Shown here: piece by piece, positions 54,433 through 62,102 of the stretch
How positions within the stretch are numbered: position 1 is the stretch's first letter
Layout of the letters: every line of letters starts with the position of its first letter
Assembly: GCF_003172915.1 (NCBI RefSeq)
Contig: NZ_QGKU01000025.1
Span: 48,815-112,814, forward strand
Reading direction: 5' to 3'
Origin: Meridianimarinicoccus roseus
GTDB lineage: Bacteria; Pseudomonadota; Alphaproteobacteria; Rhodobacterales; Rhodobacteraceae
Length of the DNA: 64,000 bases
The notes under the pieces: model-generated
The model's database searches: none
The model's input: the letters and a program-made list of their open reading frames with translations, nothing else
What the model was told of the DNA's origin: nothing
Translations under genes and position numbers: made by a program

Positions 54433-54840
54433 ATGAACATCGGGGATGTGGCCCGCCGTGCGGGACTTCCGGCCAAGACCATCCGCTACTACGAGGAGAT
54501 TGGCCTCGTGCGACCGCCGCGCGGCGAGAACGGCTATCGACATTTCCGGGAAAGCGACCTGCACAAGTTGATTTTTCTGGGGCGCGCCCGGTCGCTCGGG
54601 TTCAGCATCGAGGACTGCCGGGGGCTGATGGCGCTCTATGAGGACAGGGCTCGCGCCAGCGCCGATGTGAAGCGCATTGCCGAGGATCATCTGGGGCGGA
54701 TCGACCGCAAGCTGCAAGAGTTGACGGCAATGCGTTTGGCGCTGGCGGAGCTTGTCGGATCCTGTGCCGGGGACGGCCGCCCGGACTGCCCGATCCTGCA
54801 AGGGCTTGCCAGCGGCGACGGCCCGCTTGGCGCCGACTGA
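54433..54840 (+). CDS. cueR: MerR-family copper regulator CueR
   Basis: A 135-residue MerR-family activator. The N-terminal winged helix is MNIGDVARRAGLPAKTIRYY with the second block YRHFRESDLHKL. A dimerisation helix follows, and the metal loop has C111 and C119 (CAGDGRPDC, spacing C-x7-C). Position 76 is Ser in RASADVK, as in Cu(I)-sensing CueR rather than divalent-metal sensors. ATG at 54433 is chosen; an ATG at 54418 that overlaps the copA stop is possible and would add five residues. Co-transcription with copA from a CueR promoter makes the circuit self-amplifying. Confidence 0.93.
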   Translation: MNIGDVARRAGLPAKTIRYYEEIGLVRPPRGENGYRHFRESDLHKLIFLGRARSLGFSIEDCRGLMALYEDRARASADVKRIAEDHLGRIDRKLQELTAMRLALAELVGSCAGDGRPDCPILQGLASGDGPLGAD

Positions 54841-55056
54841 CGCGCCAGCTTCACCGGACGGTGGGGCGTGCCGGGGATGTGCCGCGCGCGCCGCCCCTGC
54901 CGGATGCCGGGGGGCAAATGAACAAGACCCCTCGACAGCGCGGCGACGCAGGCGTATGGCCCGCGCTTCGGGTCTGTCCGGCATGGGAGCGGGTGAGACC
55001 TTTCGGGGCCAAGGCGCAAGGGGCGCGGCCCGGCTTGATACGAAAGATATCGCACC

Positions 55057-57348
55057 ATGATCGAGACATTGCAGCAGGCGCTGGCCGAACGCGGCTACGA
55101 GACGCTGACCGACGTGCAGACCGCCGTCACTGATCCCGCGCTCAGCGGGTCCGACCTTCTGGTCTCGGCGCAGACCGGGTCAGGCAAGACGGTGGGCTTC
55201 GGGCTCGCCATCGCGCCCACGATCCTGCCGCAGAACGGCCGGTTCGGCCGTGCCGAAGCGCCGCTGGCGCTGGTGATCGCGCCGACACGGGAGTTGGCCT
55301 TCCAGGTCATGCGCGAGTTGTCCTGGCTTTATGCAAAGGCGGGCGCGGTGGTCACGACCTGTGTCGGCGGGATGGACATGCGCGACGAACGCCGCGCGCT
55401 CGATCGCGGGGCGCATGTCGTCGTGGCCACGCCGGGCCGACTGCGCGACCACATCCAGCGCGGGTCTGTCGATCTGTCGGGGCTGCGCGCCGTGGTGCTG
55501 GACGAGGCGGACGAGATGCTGGACCTCGGGTTTTCCGAAGATCTGGAATTCATCCTCGCCGCCGCGCCAGCGGATCGGCGTACGCTGATGTTCTCGGCCA
55601 CCGTTCCGCCCGCGATCGTTTCGCTGGCCACCAAGTATCAGAACGATGCCGAGCGCGTGCAGGTCACGGGCGGCAAGGGGCAGCACGCCGATATCGCCTA
55701 TCAGGCGCTGGCGGTGGCGCAGGCGGATGCCGAGAACGCGATCATCAACGTGCTGCGGTTCCACGATGCCGACAATGCCATCGTGTTCGCCAACACGCGC
55801 GCGATGGTGTCACGGCTGGCGGCGCGCTTCGCCAACCGCGGCTTTGCAACAGTCGCGCTGTCGGGCGAGTTGAGCCAGGCCGAGCGGACCCACGCGCTGC
55901 AGGCGATGCGCGACGGGCGCGCGCGCGTTTGCGTGGCGACCGACGTGGCCGCGCGCGGGATCGATCTGCCGGGGCTGGATCTTGTCGTTCATGCCGAACT
56001 GCCGTCCAATCCCGAAACTTTGCTGCATCGGTCGGGCCGCACGGGCCGCGCCGGGCGCAAGGGGATCAGTGCGCTGATCGTGCCGCCGAAGTCCCGCAAG
56101 AAGGCCGAACGCATCCTGAAATTTGCCCGCCTGACGGCCGAATGGACCGTCGCGCCCTCGGCTGAGGACATCCTGCAGCGCGACGAGGAACGGCTGCTGA
56201 ACGACCCGTCCTGGTCCGACAGCCCGACCGAGGCGGAAACCGCTTTCGCGGACCGGCTGCTGGAGCGGTACAGCGCGTCCCAGATCGCCGCTGCCTACCT
56301 GCGGCTGTTTCGCAAGGGTGTGTCCGCGCCCGAGGATCTTGGGGCGCCCGACCAGGCCGCGGCGCCGCGCGCGCCGCGCGAGTTCGGGCCGGGCGTCTGG
56401 GTGTCGGTACCCGTGGGCCGCGCTCAGCGGGCTGAGCCGCGCTGGCTGCTGCCGCTCCTGTGCCGCGCCGGTAACATCGACAAGACCGCCATCGGAGCGA
56501 TCCGCGTGCAAGAGACGGAGAGCTTTGTCGAACTGGCGGAGGCCGCGATGCCGGGCTTTCTTGCCGCGCTTGGCCCGGAGCGGACGCTAGAAGAGGGGAT
56601 GGTGCTGACGGTGCTGGAAGGAAAGCCGGATATGGGGCCGCCGGCTGCGCGGGCACCGCGTCCCGACCGTGGTCCGCGTCCCGACCGTGCGCCGCGTTCC
56701 GACCGTGCCCCGCGTCCTGACCGCGCGCCGGACCCCGAACGGGCGGGCGAACGGGCGGTTGATCCTGCCTCCGCCCGGGCCTCGCGCGACGCCGACGCGC
56801 CTTTGCGCGAGTCCCCGCGCGCCGAAGGTTGGAACCCCGACGGACAGGCACAGGCCGCACGTCCGGACCGGACCGAACGTCCTGACAGGGCAGAGCGCGC
56901 CGCGCGTCCCCGACCGGCCGCGCCGGACGCTGCGGCAGCGGAGCGCAAGCCGCGCCACAAGTCCGGTGACACGCCCGGGCCGCGCCGCGCGGATGCCGAT
57001 CCCTCAGCCAAGCGGGCAGGCCCGCCATCGGGCAAGCGCCCCGATGCGCGCGGCATGCCGGGCCGTGACGGGCGCGGCTCGGCGCCGTTTGGTAAGGGCG
57101 GCAAGCCCGGTTTACGTAACGGCAAGCCGCGCCGCGCTCCCGAAGGCGACGCGCGCGCGCCAGCCCCGCGCGCCAGCGACACCTCTCAGCGCTTCGTCCC
57201 GCCGGGCAGCAAGCCGGGTGGTAAGCCGACCGGAAAGTTTGCCGGGAAACCCGGTGGAAAACCCGTCGGCAAGCCGCGCGGCGCACCCCACGGCAAGGGC
57301 GGCGTCCCCCGGGGCGGCAACGCTTTTCCCAAGCGCGGCAAGCCCTGA
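55057..57348 (+). CDS. DEAD-box RNA helicase with DbpA-like domain and long basic tail
   Basis: A 763-residue helicase. The core, residues 1 to about 370, has SAQTGSGKTVGFGLAI (motif I), APTRELAFQ (Ia), VVLDEADEMLDLGF (II, DEAD), MFSATVPP (III), FANTRAMVSRL (IV), VATDVAARGIDLP (V) and HRSGRTGRAGRKG (VI). A DbpA-type RNA-binding domain at about 448-525 (GVWVSVPVGRAQ) suggests a role in large-subunit ribosome assembly. The last 230 residues are low-complexity Arg/Pro/Asp then Gly/Lys/Pro rich, containing tandem PRPDRA units and GKPGGKP units, probably disordered and RNA-binding. The tail is far longer than in E. coli DbpA. The 216 bases before the ATG hold no convincing gene. Confidence 0.9.
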   Translation: MIETLQQALAERGYETLTDVQTAVTDPALSGSDLLVSAQTGSGKTVGFGLAIAPTILPQNGRFGRAEAPLALVIAPTRELAFQVMRELSWLYAKAGAVVTTCVGGMDMRDERRALDRGAHVVVATPGRLRDHIQRGSVDLSGLRAVVLDEADEMLDLGFSEDLEFILAAAPADRRTLMFSATVPPAIVSLATKYQNDAERVQVTGGKGQHADIAYQALAVAQADAENAIINVLRFHDADNAIVFANTRAMVSRLAARFANRGFATVALSGELSQAERTHALQAMRDGRARVCVATDVAARGIDLPGLDLVVHAELPSNPETLLHRSGRTGRAGRKGISALIVPPKSRKKAERILKFARLTAEWTVAPSAEDILQRDEERLLNDPSWSDSPTEAETAFADRLLERYSASQIAAAYLRLFRKGVSAPEDLGAPDQAAAPRAPREFGPGVWVSVPVGRAQRAEPRWLLPLLCRAGNIDKTAIGAIRVQETESFVELAEAAMPGFLAALGPERTLEEGMVLTVLEGKPDMGPPAARAPRPDRGPRPDRAPRSDRAPRPDRAPDPERAGERAVDPASARASRDADAPLRESPRAEGWNPDGQAQAARPDRTERPDRAERAARPRPAAPDAAAAERKPRHKSGDTPGPRRADADPSAKRAGPPSGKRPDARGMPGRDGRGSAPFGKGGKPGLRNGKPRRAPEGDARAPAPRASDTSQRFVPPGSKPGGKPTGKFAGKPGGKPVGKPRGAPHGKGGVPRGGNAFPKRGKP
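56656..56745 (+). repeat. 18-base tandem repeats in the helicase tail
   Basis: Four clear 18-base units start at 56656, 56674, 56692 and 56710, with a degenerate fifth at 56728. Each unit is a variant of CCGCGTCCCGACCGTGCG and codes for PRPDRA-like hexapeptides. Copy number could vary between strains by slippage. Confidence 0.85.
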
Positions 57349-57434
57349 TCGGCACGCGCACTGCGCCTTTCCGCGACGGAGCAGGGTGCGGCGCATATGT
57401 CGCATCCACCATCCGCCTTTCGCCCTATCTGTCT

Positions 57435-57452
57435 TTTCAGAAATAACTGAAA
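57435..57452 (+). promoter_or_regulatory. Candidate operator of the GbsR/MarR-type regulator
   Basis: A perfect inverted repeat TTTCAG-AAATAA-CTGAAA lies 15 bases before the regulator's ATG in an AT-rich patch of an otherwise GC-rich region. Its place at the promoter/leader suggests an autoregulatory operator that also controls the coupled cydA and cydB. The regulator's true site is not known from the sequence alone. Confidence 0.5.
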
Positions 57453-57467
57453 TCACGGAAGGGGCCG

Positions 57468-58049
57468 ATGGCGCTCTCGCATCTTCGTCAGGAATTCATC
57501 CTCCATTTCGGTGAAATGGGCTCGCGCTGGGGCATCAACCGCACGGTCGGGCAAATCTACGCGCTGCTTTACCTGTCCGAACGTCCACTTTGCGCCGACG
57601 ATATCGTCGCAGCGCTAGGCGTTTCGCGATCAAACGTCTCGATGGGCCTGAAGGAGCTTCAGGGCTGGAACCTGGTTCTGCTGCGGCACATTCCCGGCGA
57701 CCGGCGTGACCATTTTACCACCCTAGACGACTTGTGGCAGATGCTGCGCACGCTGGTGGCCGAACGCCGCAAGCGCGAGATCGACCCGACCTTGACCAAA
57801 TTGCGCGACCTCGAACTTCTGGCCGACACGGCCCCTGAGGACGCGGTCGCGCGCGCCCGCATCACCGAGATGCGCGAACTGATCGAGCTTCTGACCGGTT
57901 GGCATGACGATATGGCCCGGCTGGAAACCGAACGTCTGGTCGCGCTGTTGAAGATGGGCGCGAGGCTGCAGAAATTCATCAGCGGACCGGCGGATGTGCT
58001 CTCGCTGGGCCGCGTACGGCAAAAAGGAGACACCGATGGACGTGCTTGA
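57468..58049 (+). CDS. GbsR/MarR-family transcriptional regulator of the cyd operon
   Basis: A 193-residue protein. The N-terminus MALSHLRQEFILHFGEMGSR with WGINRTVGQIYALLYLSE and a winged helix-turn-helix (LCADDIVAALGVSRSNVSMG, then GWNLVLLRHIPGDRRDHFT) match the GbsR branch of MarR regulators. The C-terminal half is helical and probably dimerises. GGAAGGGG precedes the ATG. It overlaps cydA by 14 bases and is thus its operon leader, so control of the oxidase is its likely job. GbsR proteins in Bacillus sense choline; nothing here indicates that ligand. No Cys or haem site is visible that would directly sense oxygen. Confidence 0.85.
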   Translation: MALSHLRQEFILHFGEMGSRWGINRTVGQIYALLYLSERPLCADDIVAALGVSRSNVSMGLKELQGWNLVLLRHIPGDRRDHFTTLDDLWQMLRTLVAERRKREIDPTLTKLRDLELLADTAPEDAVARARITEMRELIELLTGWHDDMARLETERLVALLKMGARLQKFISGPADVLSLGRVRQKGDTDGRA

Positions 58050-59409
58050 CCCGCTTGTCCTGTCGCGGATCCAGTTCGCGGCAAACATTTCGTTCCACAT
58101 CCTGTTTCCCACCATCACAATCGCGCTTGGCTGGGTGCTGGTGTTCTTCAAGTTTCGCTTCGCCGCCACCGGCGACGCGGCGTGGATGCGGGCCTATTTT
58201 TTCTGGGTGAAGGTGTTTGCGCTCTCCTTTGCCATGGGCGTCGTGTCCGGGATCACCATGTCGTTCCAGTTCGGCACCAACTGGCCGGGTTTCATGAACA
58301 CGGTAGGCAACATCGCCGGTCCGCTGCTGGCCTACGAGGTGCTGACCGCCTTCTTTCTTGAAGCGGCCTTTGTCGGCATCATGCTGTTCGGCTACAGCCG
58401 CGTGCCGGGCTGGGCGCATACCGGCGCGACCGTCATCGTGGCGCTGGGAACGACCGTATCGGCGTTCTGGATCATCGCGCTGAACAGTTGGATGCACACG
58501 CCCCAAGGGTTCGAAATGCGCGACGGCGTTGCCCATGCGACCGACTGGGCGGCAATCGTGTTCAACCCTTCGATGCCTTACCGGCTGGCGCACATGCTGC
58601 TGGCATCGGGCCTGACCGTGGCCTTCCTTCTGCTGGGCCTCTCAGCGCTCCGGCGCCTGTGGGGCGACCGATCGGACGAAGTGCGGCGCACGCTGGTCAC
58701 CGGCGCTGTGCTTGGCGCGTCGCTGATCCCGGTGCAGATCTTCATGGGTGACATGCACGGGCTGAACACGCTCGAACACCAACCTGCCAAGGTGGCCGCG
58801 ATGGAAGGCAACTGGGAGACCGGACCGAACACGCCGTTGCTGCTGTTCGCGTTACCGGACGAGGCGGCCCGCGAGAACCGGCTTGAACTTGCCATCCCGA
58901 ACCTCGCCAGCATTATCCTGACGCACCATGCGGACGGCGTCGTGCCGGGCCTGAACGATTTCGTTGCCGAGGATGGAACGGTGCTGCATCCGCCTGTGGG
59001 CAAGGTGTTCTGGTCGTTCCGCGTGATGGTCGGCACGGGACTTGGGATGCTGGCGCTGTCCTGGGCAACGGTACTGCTGCTGCGCCGCCGCGGCGTGGAC
59101 GGATTGCCCACCCCGGTGCTGCTGGCGGCGGTGCCGATGGCCCTGTCGGGCTGGGTTGCGACGCTTGCGGGCTGGTACACTACCGAGATCGGCCGACAGC
59201 CATGGCTGGTGCAGGGCGTGCTGACCACCGAGGCGGCGGTGGGAGACGTGGCGGGCGGTATGGTCGCCGGGACGCTGATCGCCTATCTCGCGGTCTATGC
59301 GGCGCTGATGCTGGCTTATGTTGGCGCGGTCCTGCACCTTGCGCGCAAGGCGTCGGCGCAGGGCGGCCCGTCCGCGCCGCAAGGCCCGCTGCCCCTTCCT
59401 GCGGAGTGA
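58036..59409 (+). CDS. cydA: Cytochrome bd-type quinol oxidase subunit I
   Basis: A 457-residue membrane protein, the haem-carrying subunit of a bd-type oxidase that reduces oxygen with quinol. The N-terminal SRIQFAANISFHILFPT carries a haem-ligand His (H21), and there are nine or so membrane helices. GNWETGPNTPLLLFALPDE and the quinol (Q) loop are short, which points to the cyanide-insensitive (CioA) subgroup. WYTTEIGRQPWLVQGVLTT is the conserved block near the C-terminus. The ATG at 58036 has AAGGAGA upstream and lies inside the regulator's end. cydB follows four bases after the stop. Confidence 0.94.
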   Translation: MDVLDPLVLSRIQFAANISFHILFPTITIALGWVLVFFKFRFAATGDAAWMRAYFFWVKVFALSFAMGVVSGITMSFQFGTNWPGFMNTVGNIAGPLLAYEVLTAFFLEAAFVGIMLFGYSRVPGWAHTGATVIVALGTTVSAFWIIALNSWMHTPQGFEMRDGVAHATDWAAIVFNPSMPYRLAHMLLASGLTVAFLLLGLSALRRLWGDRSDEVRRTLVTGAVLGASLIPVQIFMGDMHGLNTLEHQPAKVAAMEGNWETGPNTPLLLFALPDEAARENRLELAIPNLASIILTHHADGVVPGLNDFVAEDGTVLHPPVGKVFWSFRVMVGTGLGMLALSWATVLLLRRRGVDGLPTPVLLAAVPMALSGWVATLAGWYTTEIGRQPWLVQGVLTTEAAVGDVAGGMVAGTLIAYLAVYAALMLAYVGAVLHLARKASAQGGPSAPQGPLPLPAE

Positions 59410-59413
59410 TGCC

Positions 59414-60424
59414 ATGAACATGTTCGGTGATCCCGCCATCTGGCTGCCGCTCGCCTTTGCTGGCCTGATGGGTCTTTCCATCCTGATCTACGTGGTCCTC
59501 GACGGGTTCGACCTGGGCGTCGGGCTGCTGTTTCCCTTCGCCACCGAGGCCGAGAAGGATCGCATGGTCGGCTCGATCGGCCCGTTCTGGGACGCCAACG
59601 AAACCTGGCTGGTCCTGGCGGTGGGCCTGCTGCTGGTGGCCTTCCCGCAGGCGCATGGCGCGATCCTCGGCACGCTCTACCTGCCCGTGGCGGTCATGCT
59701 GATCGGCCTGATCCTGCGCGGTGTTGCATTTGAGTTCCGTGCCAAGGCGCCCGCGCCGCGCAAGGTGATGTGGAACCACGCATTCTTTGCCGGATCGTTC
59801 CTGACAGCGTTTTCGCAGGGGGTGATGCTTGGCCTTTATATCATGGGGCTGCAGATCACCGCTGCGACTCTGGCCTTTTCGGTGCTGACCGGGGTGTTTC
59901 TCACCGTCGCCTACAGTTTTATCGCCGCGGTCTGGCTGATCGGAAAGGCCGAGGGCGACCTGCAGCGCAAGGCGGTAGGCTGGGCGCGCGGCGGACTATG
60001 GGGCGCGGGGCTGGGCATGGCCGCCGTCTCGGCCGCCTCGCCGATGGTCAGCGCGCGGATCTGGGACAAATGGTTCAATTGGCCCGAAGTGATCCTTCTT
60101 GCGCCGTTGCCTCTGGGGTCGGTCGCGCTGGTTATCGGGCTGTGGCGGCTGCTGGGCCGGTTGCCCGCGCCGCAGGACCGTTGGTGCTGGTTGCCCTTCA
60201 CCGGCGCCGTTGGCCTGTTCGTGCTGGCCTTCGGCGGGCTGGCCTATTCGTTCTACCCCTACGTGGTGCCCGAACGCCTTACGGTGTTCGAGGCAGCCGC
60301 CGCGCCGGAAAGCCTGTTCATCATACTGATCGGTGCGCTGGTCGTGCTGCCGGTGATCATCGCCTATTCGGTACTCGCCTACACCGTGTTCCGTGGCAAG
60401 GCGACCGACCTGCGCTATGACTGA
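59414..60424 (+). CDS. cydB: Cytochrome bd-type quinol oxidase subunit II
   Basis: A 336-residue polytopic partner of CydA, needed for assembly of the haem site. The N-terminal block LIYVVLDGFDLGVGLLFPF, the GPFWDANETWLVLAVG block and LILRGVAFEFR are diagnostic. There are eight membrane segments. GGAG precedes the ATG. No cydX-like small ORF follows in the 62 bases before the next gene, as expected for CioAB-type oxidases. Confidence 0.94.
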   Translation: MNMFGDPAIWLPLAFAGLMGLSILIYVVLDGFDLGVGLLFPFATEAEKDRMVGSIGPFWDANETWLVLAVGLLLVAFPQAHGAILGTLYLPVAVMLIGLILRGVAFEFRAKAPAPRKVMWNHAFFAGSFLTAFSQGVMLGLYIMGLQITAATLAFSVLTGVFLTVAYSFIAAVWLIGKAEGDLQRKAVGWARGGLWGAGLGMAAVSAASPMVSARIWDKWFNWPEVILLAPLPLGSVALVIGLWRLLGRLPAPQDRWCWLPFTGAVGLFVLAFGGLAYSFYPYVVPERLTVFEAAAAPESLFIILIGALVVLPVIIAYSVLAYTVFRGKATDLRYD

Positions 60425-60486
60425 CCCGTGTTGCCATTCCCGTCGCCGCATCCCACCATGAGCGCACCAGCAGACGGAGGATGACG

Positions 60487-61251
60487 ATGGCACGGAAGGT
60501 GGATCTCAACGCTGACATGGGCGAAAGCTTCGGGCCCTGGGTGATGGGGCGCGATGCTGATCTCCTGCGCATCGTGACATCTGCCAATATCGCCTGCGGG
60601 TTCCACGCGGGCGATCCGGACGTTATGGCGCGCACGATGCGCCTTGCGGTCGAAAACGGTGTTGGGATCGGTGCGCATCCGGGCTTCGCCGATCTGCAGG
60701 GTTTCGGACGGCGGCGCATGTCTCTGCCCGCGTCGCAACTGCGCAACCTCGTGCAATACCAGCTTGGCGCGGCGCAGGCGATCGCGCGCGCGGCGGGCGG
60801 TCGCGTGGCACATCTCAAGTTGCACGGCGCGCTGGCCAACATGGCGGCGGATGATGCGGCGATGGCCACCGCCTGTTACGAGGCCGCGCTGGAAATCGAC
60901 CCCGACCTGATCGTCATGGTGCTGGTGGGCACCGCGCAGGAACGCGCGGCCGAGGCACTGGGATGCCGAATTGCGGGCGAGATCTTCGCCGACCGCGCAT
61001 ACAACGATGATGCGACGCTGGTCGACCGGTCCCTGCCGGGGGCTGTGATTCACGACCCGCAGGTGGCCGCGCGGCGCATCGCAGGAATGGTCGCGGCGGG
61101 TGCCATCCTGACCGAAGGCGGGCTGAGCCTGCCGGCACGGATCGACACGATCTGCCTGCATGGCGACACACCCGAGGCGGTGGCGATCGCGGCTGCCGTG
61201 CGCGGCGCGCTGGAGGCGGACGGCGTCACGTTGGCGCGGCTGGCGGGGTGA
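60487..61251 (+). CDS. pxpA: 5-oxoprolinase subunit A (LamB/YcsF family)
   Basis: A 254-residue LamB/YcsF protein. VDLNADMGESFG, TSANIACGFHAGDP, GIGAHPGFADLQGFGRR, HLKLHGALANMAAD and ICLHGDTPEAV are the family's conserved metal and substrate blocks. PxpA with PxpB/PxpC opens 5-oxoproline (pyroglutamate) using ATP; the B and C genes are not in the window. ATG at 60487 is chosen because GGAGG abuts the other ATG at 60481. The stop overlaps the GTG of the next gene (GTGA), indicating coupling. Confidence 0.88.
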   Translation: MARKVDLNADMGESFGPWVMGRDADLLRIVTSANIACGFHAGDPDVMARTMRLAVENGVGIGAHPGFADLQGFGRRRMSLPASQLRNLVQYQLGAAQAIARAAGGRVAHLKLHGALANMAADDAAMATACYEAALEIDPDLIVMVLVGTAQERAAEALGCRIAGEIFADRAYNDDATLVDRSLPGAVIHDPQVAARRIAGMVAAGAILTEGGLSLPARIDTICLHGDTPEAVAIAAAVRGALEADGVTLARLAG

Positions 61252-62012
61252 GGATTTCCGCCAATCTGGGCCTACTTTGGACGCATCTCGACCTGCCGGA
61301 CGCGATCGCGGCAGCCGCCGCCGCGGGCTTCGACGCGGTGGAGTGTCACTGGCCCTACGCCATCCCCGCCGCGGATCTGCGCGCGGTTCTGGACCGCGCC
61401 GGGATGGAATTGCTAAGTCTGAACACGGCGCCTGGCGGGGCGGGCGAATTCGGTCTGACCGCGCTGCCGGGCCGCGAGCACGAAGCGCGTGCGGCTTTCG
61501 ACACGGCACTGGCCTACGCGGTGCAGGCGCGGGTGCCCATGATCCACGTGATGGCCGGGATCAGCACCGCGCCCGAGGCGCTGGACGTGTTTGCCAATAC
61601 GTTGGAGTGTTGTTGCCGGGCCGCGGCGGCGCACGGGGTCACGCTGCTGATAGAACCCATCAACCGCCATGACGTACCCGGCTATGCGCTGTCTGATCCC
61701 GATGTCGCGGTGCGGCTGATCACCGGGCTTGGTGCGCCGAACCTGCGGATCATGGCCGACTGCTACCACCTTGCCCGCATGGGACACGACGTGCCGGCGA
61801 TGCTGGCGCGGTTGGGCAAGCTGATCGGGCACGTGCAGATCGCCGGCGTTCCGGCCCGGAACGAACCGGATCGCGGCACGCTCGATCCCGCCGCGGTGCT
61901 GGCGGCGCTGGCGCGGGTGGGCTATCGCGGGGCGATCGGGGCGGAATACCGGCCGTCGGATCCGCAGGAGCCGGACCTGCGCTGGCTCGGCGCGCTGCGC
62001 CGCGCGGACTGA
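61248..62012 (+). CDS. hyi: Hydroxypyruvate isomerase-like TIM-barrel protein
   Basis: A 254-residue protein of the AP-endonuclease-2-like sugar isomerase fold. ISANLGLLWTHLDLPD, AAGFDAVECHWPY, LLIEPINRHDVPGYAL (metal Glu) and RIMADCYHLARMG match hydroxypyruvate isomerase (Hyi), which interconverts hydroxypyruvate and tartronate semialdehyde. The GTG start overlaps the pxpA stop. Neighbouring puuE/allA release glyoxylate from allantoin-derived ureidoglycolate, which leads to tartronate semialdehyde, so the Hyi assignment fits. Other sugar isomerases of the fold are possible. Confidence 0.82.
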   Translation: MRISANLGLLWTHLDLPDAIAAAAAAGFDAVECHWPYAIPAADLRAVLDRAGMELLSLNTAPGGAGEFGLTALPGREHEARAAFDTALAYAVQARVPMIHVMAGISTAPEALDVFANTLECCCRAAAAHGVTLLIEPINRHDVPGYALSDPDVAVRLITGLGAPNLRIMADCYHLARMGHDVPAMLARLGKLIGHVQIAGVPARNEPDRGTLDPAAVLAALARVGYRGAIGAEYRPSDPQEPDLRWLGALRRAD

Positions 62013-62102
62013 CGTGCGAAAATCACGATCCGGGTCTTTCGCGCGGCATGAAAGCGCGCCAAGGTCCGGGCAGTAAGCCCGATCTTCCGGAGGATTTTCT
62101 TT

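Noticed and set aside
54918..55056. Short frame starting ATG AAC AAG between cueR and the helicase
   Set aside because: It runs into the helicase in another frame, has no family match, and the region is only 216 bases. Nothing else is seen there.
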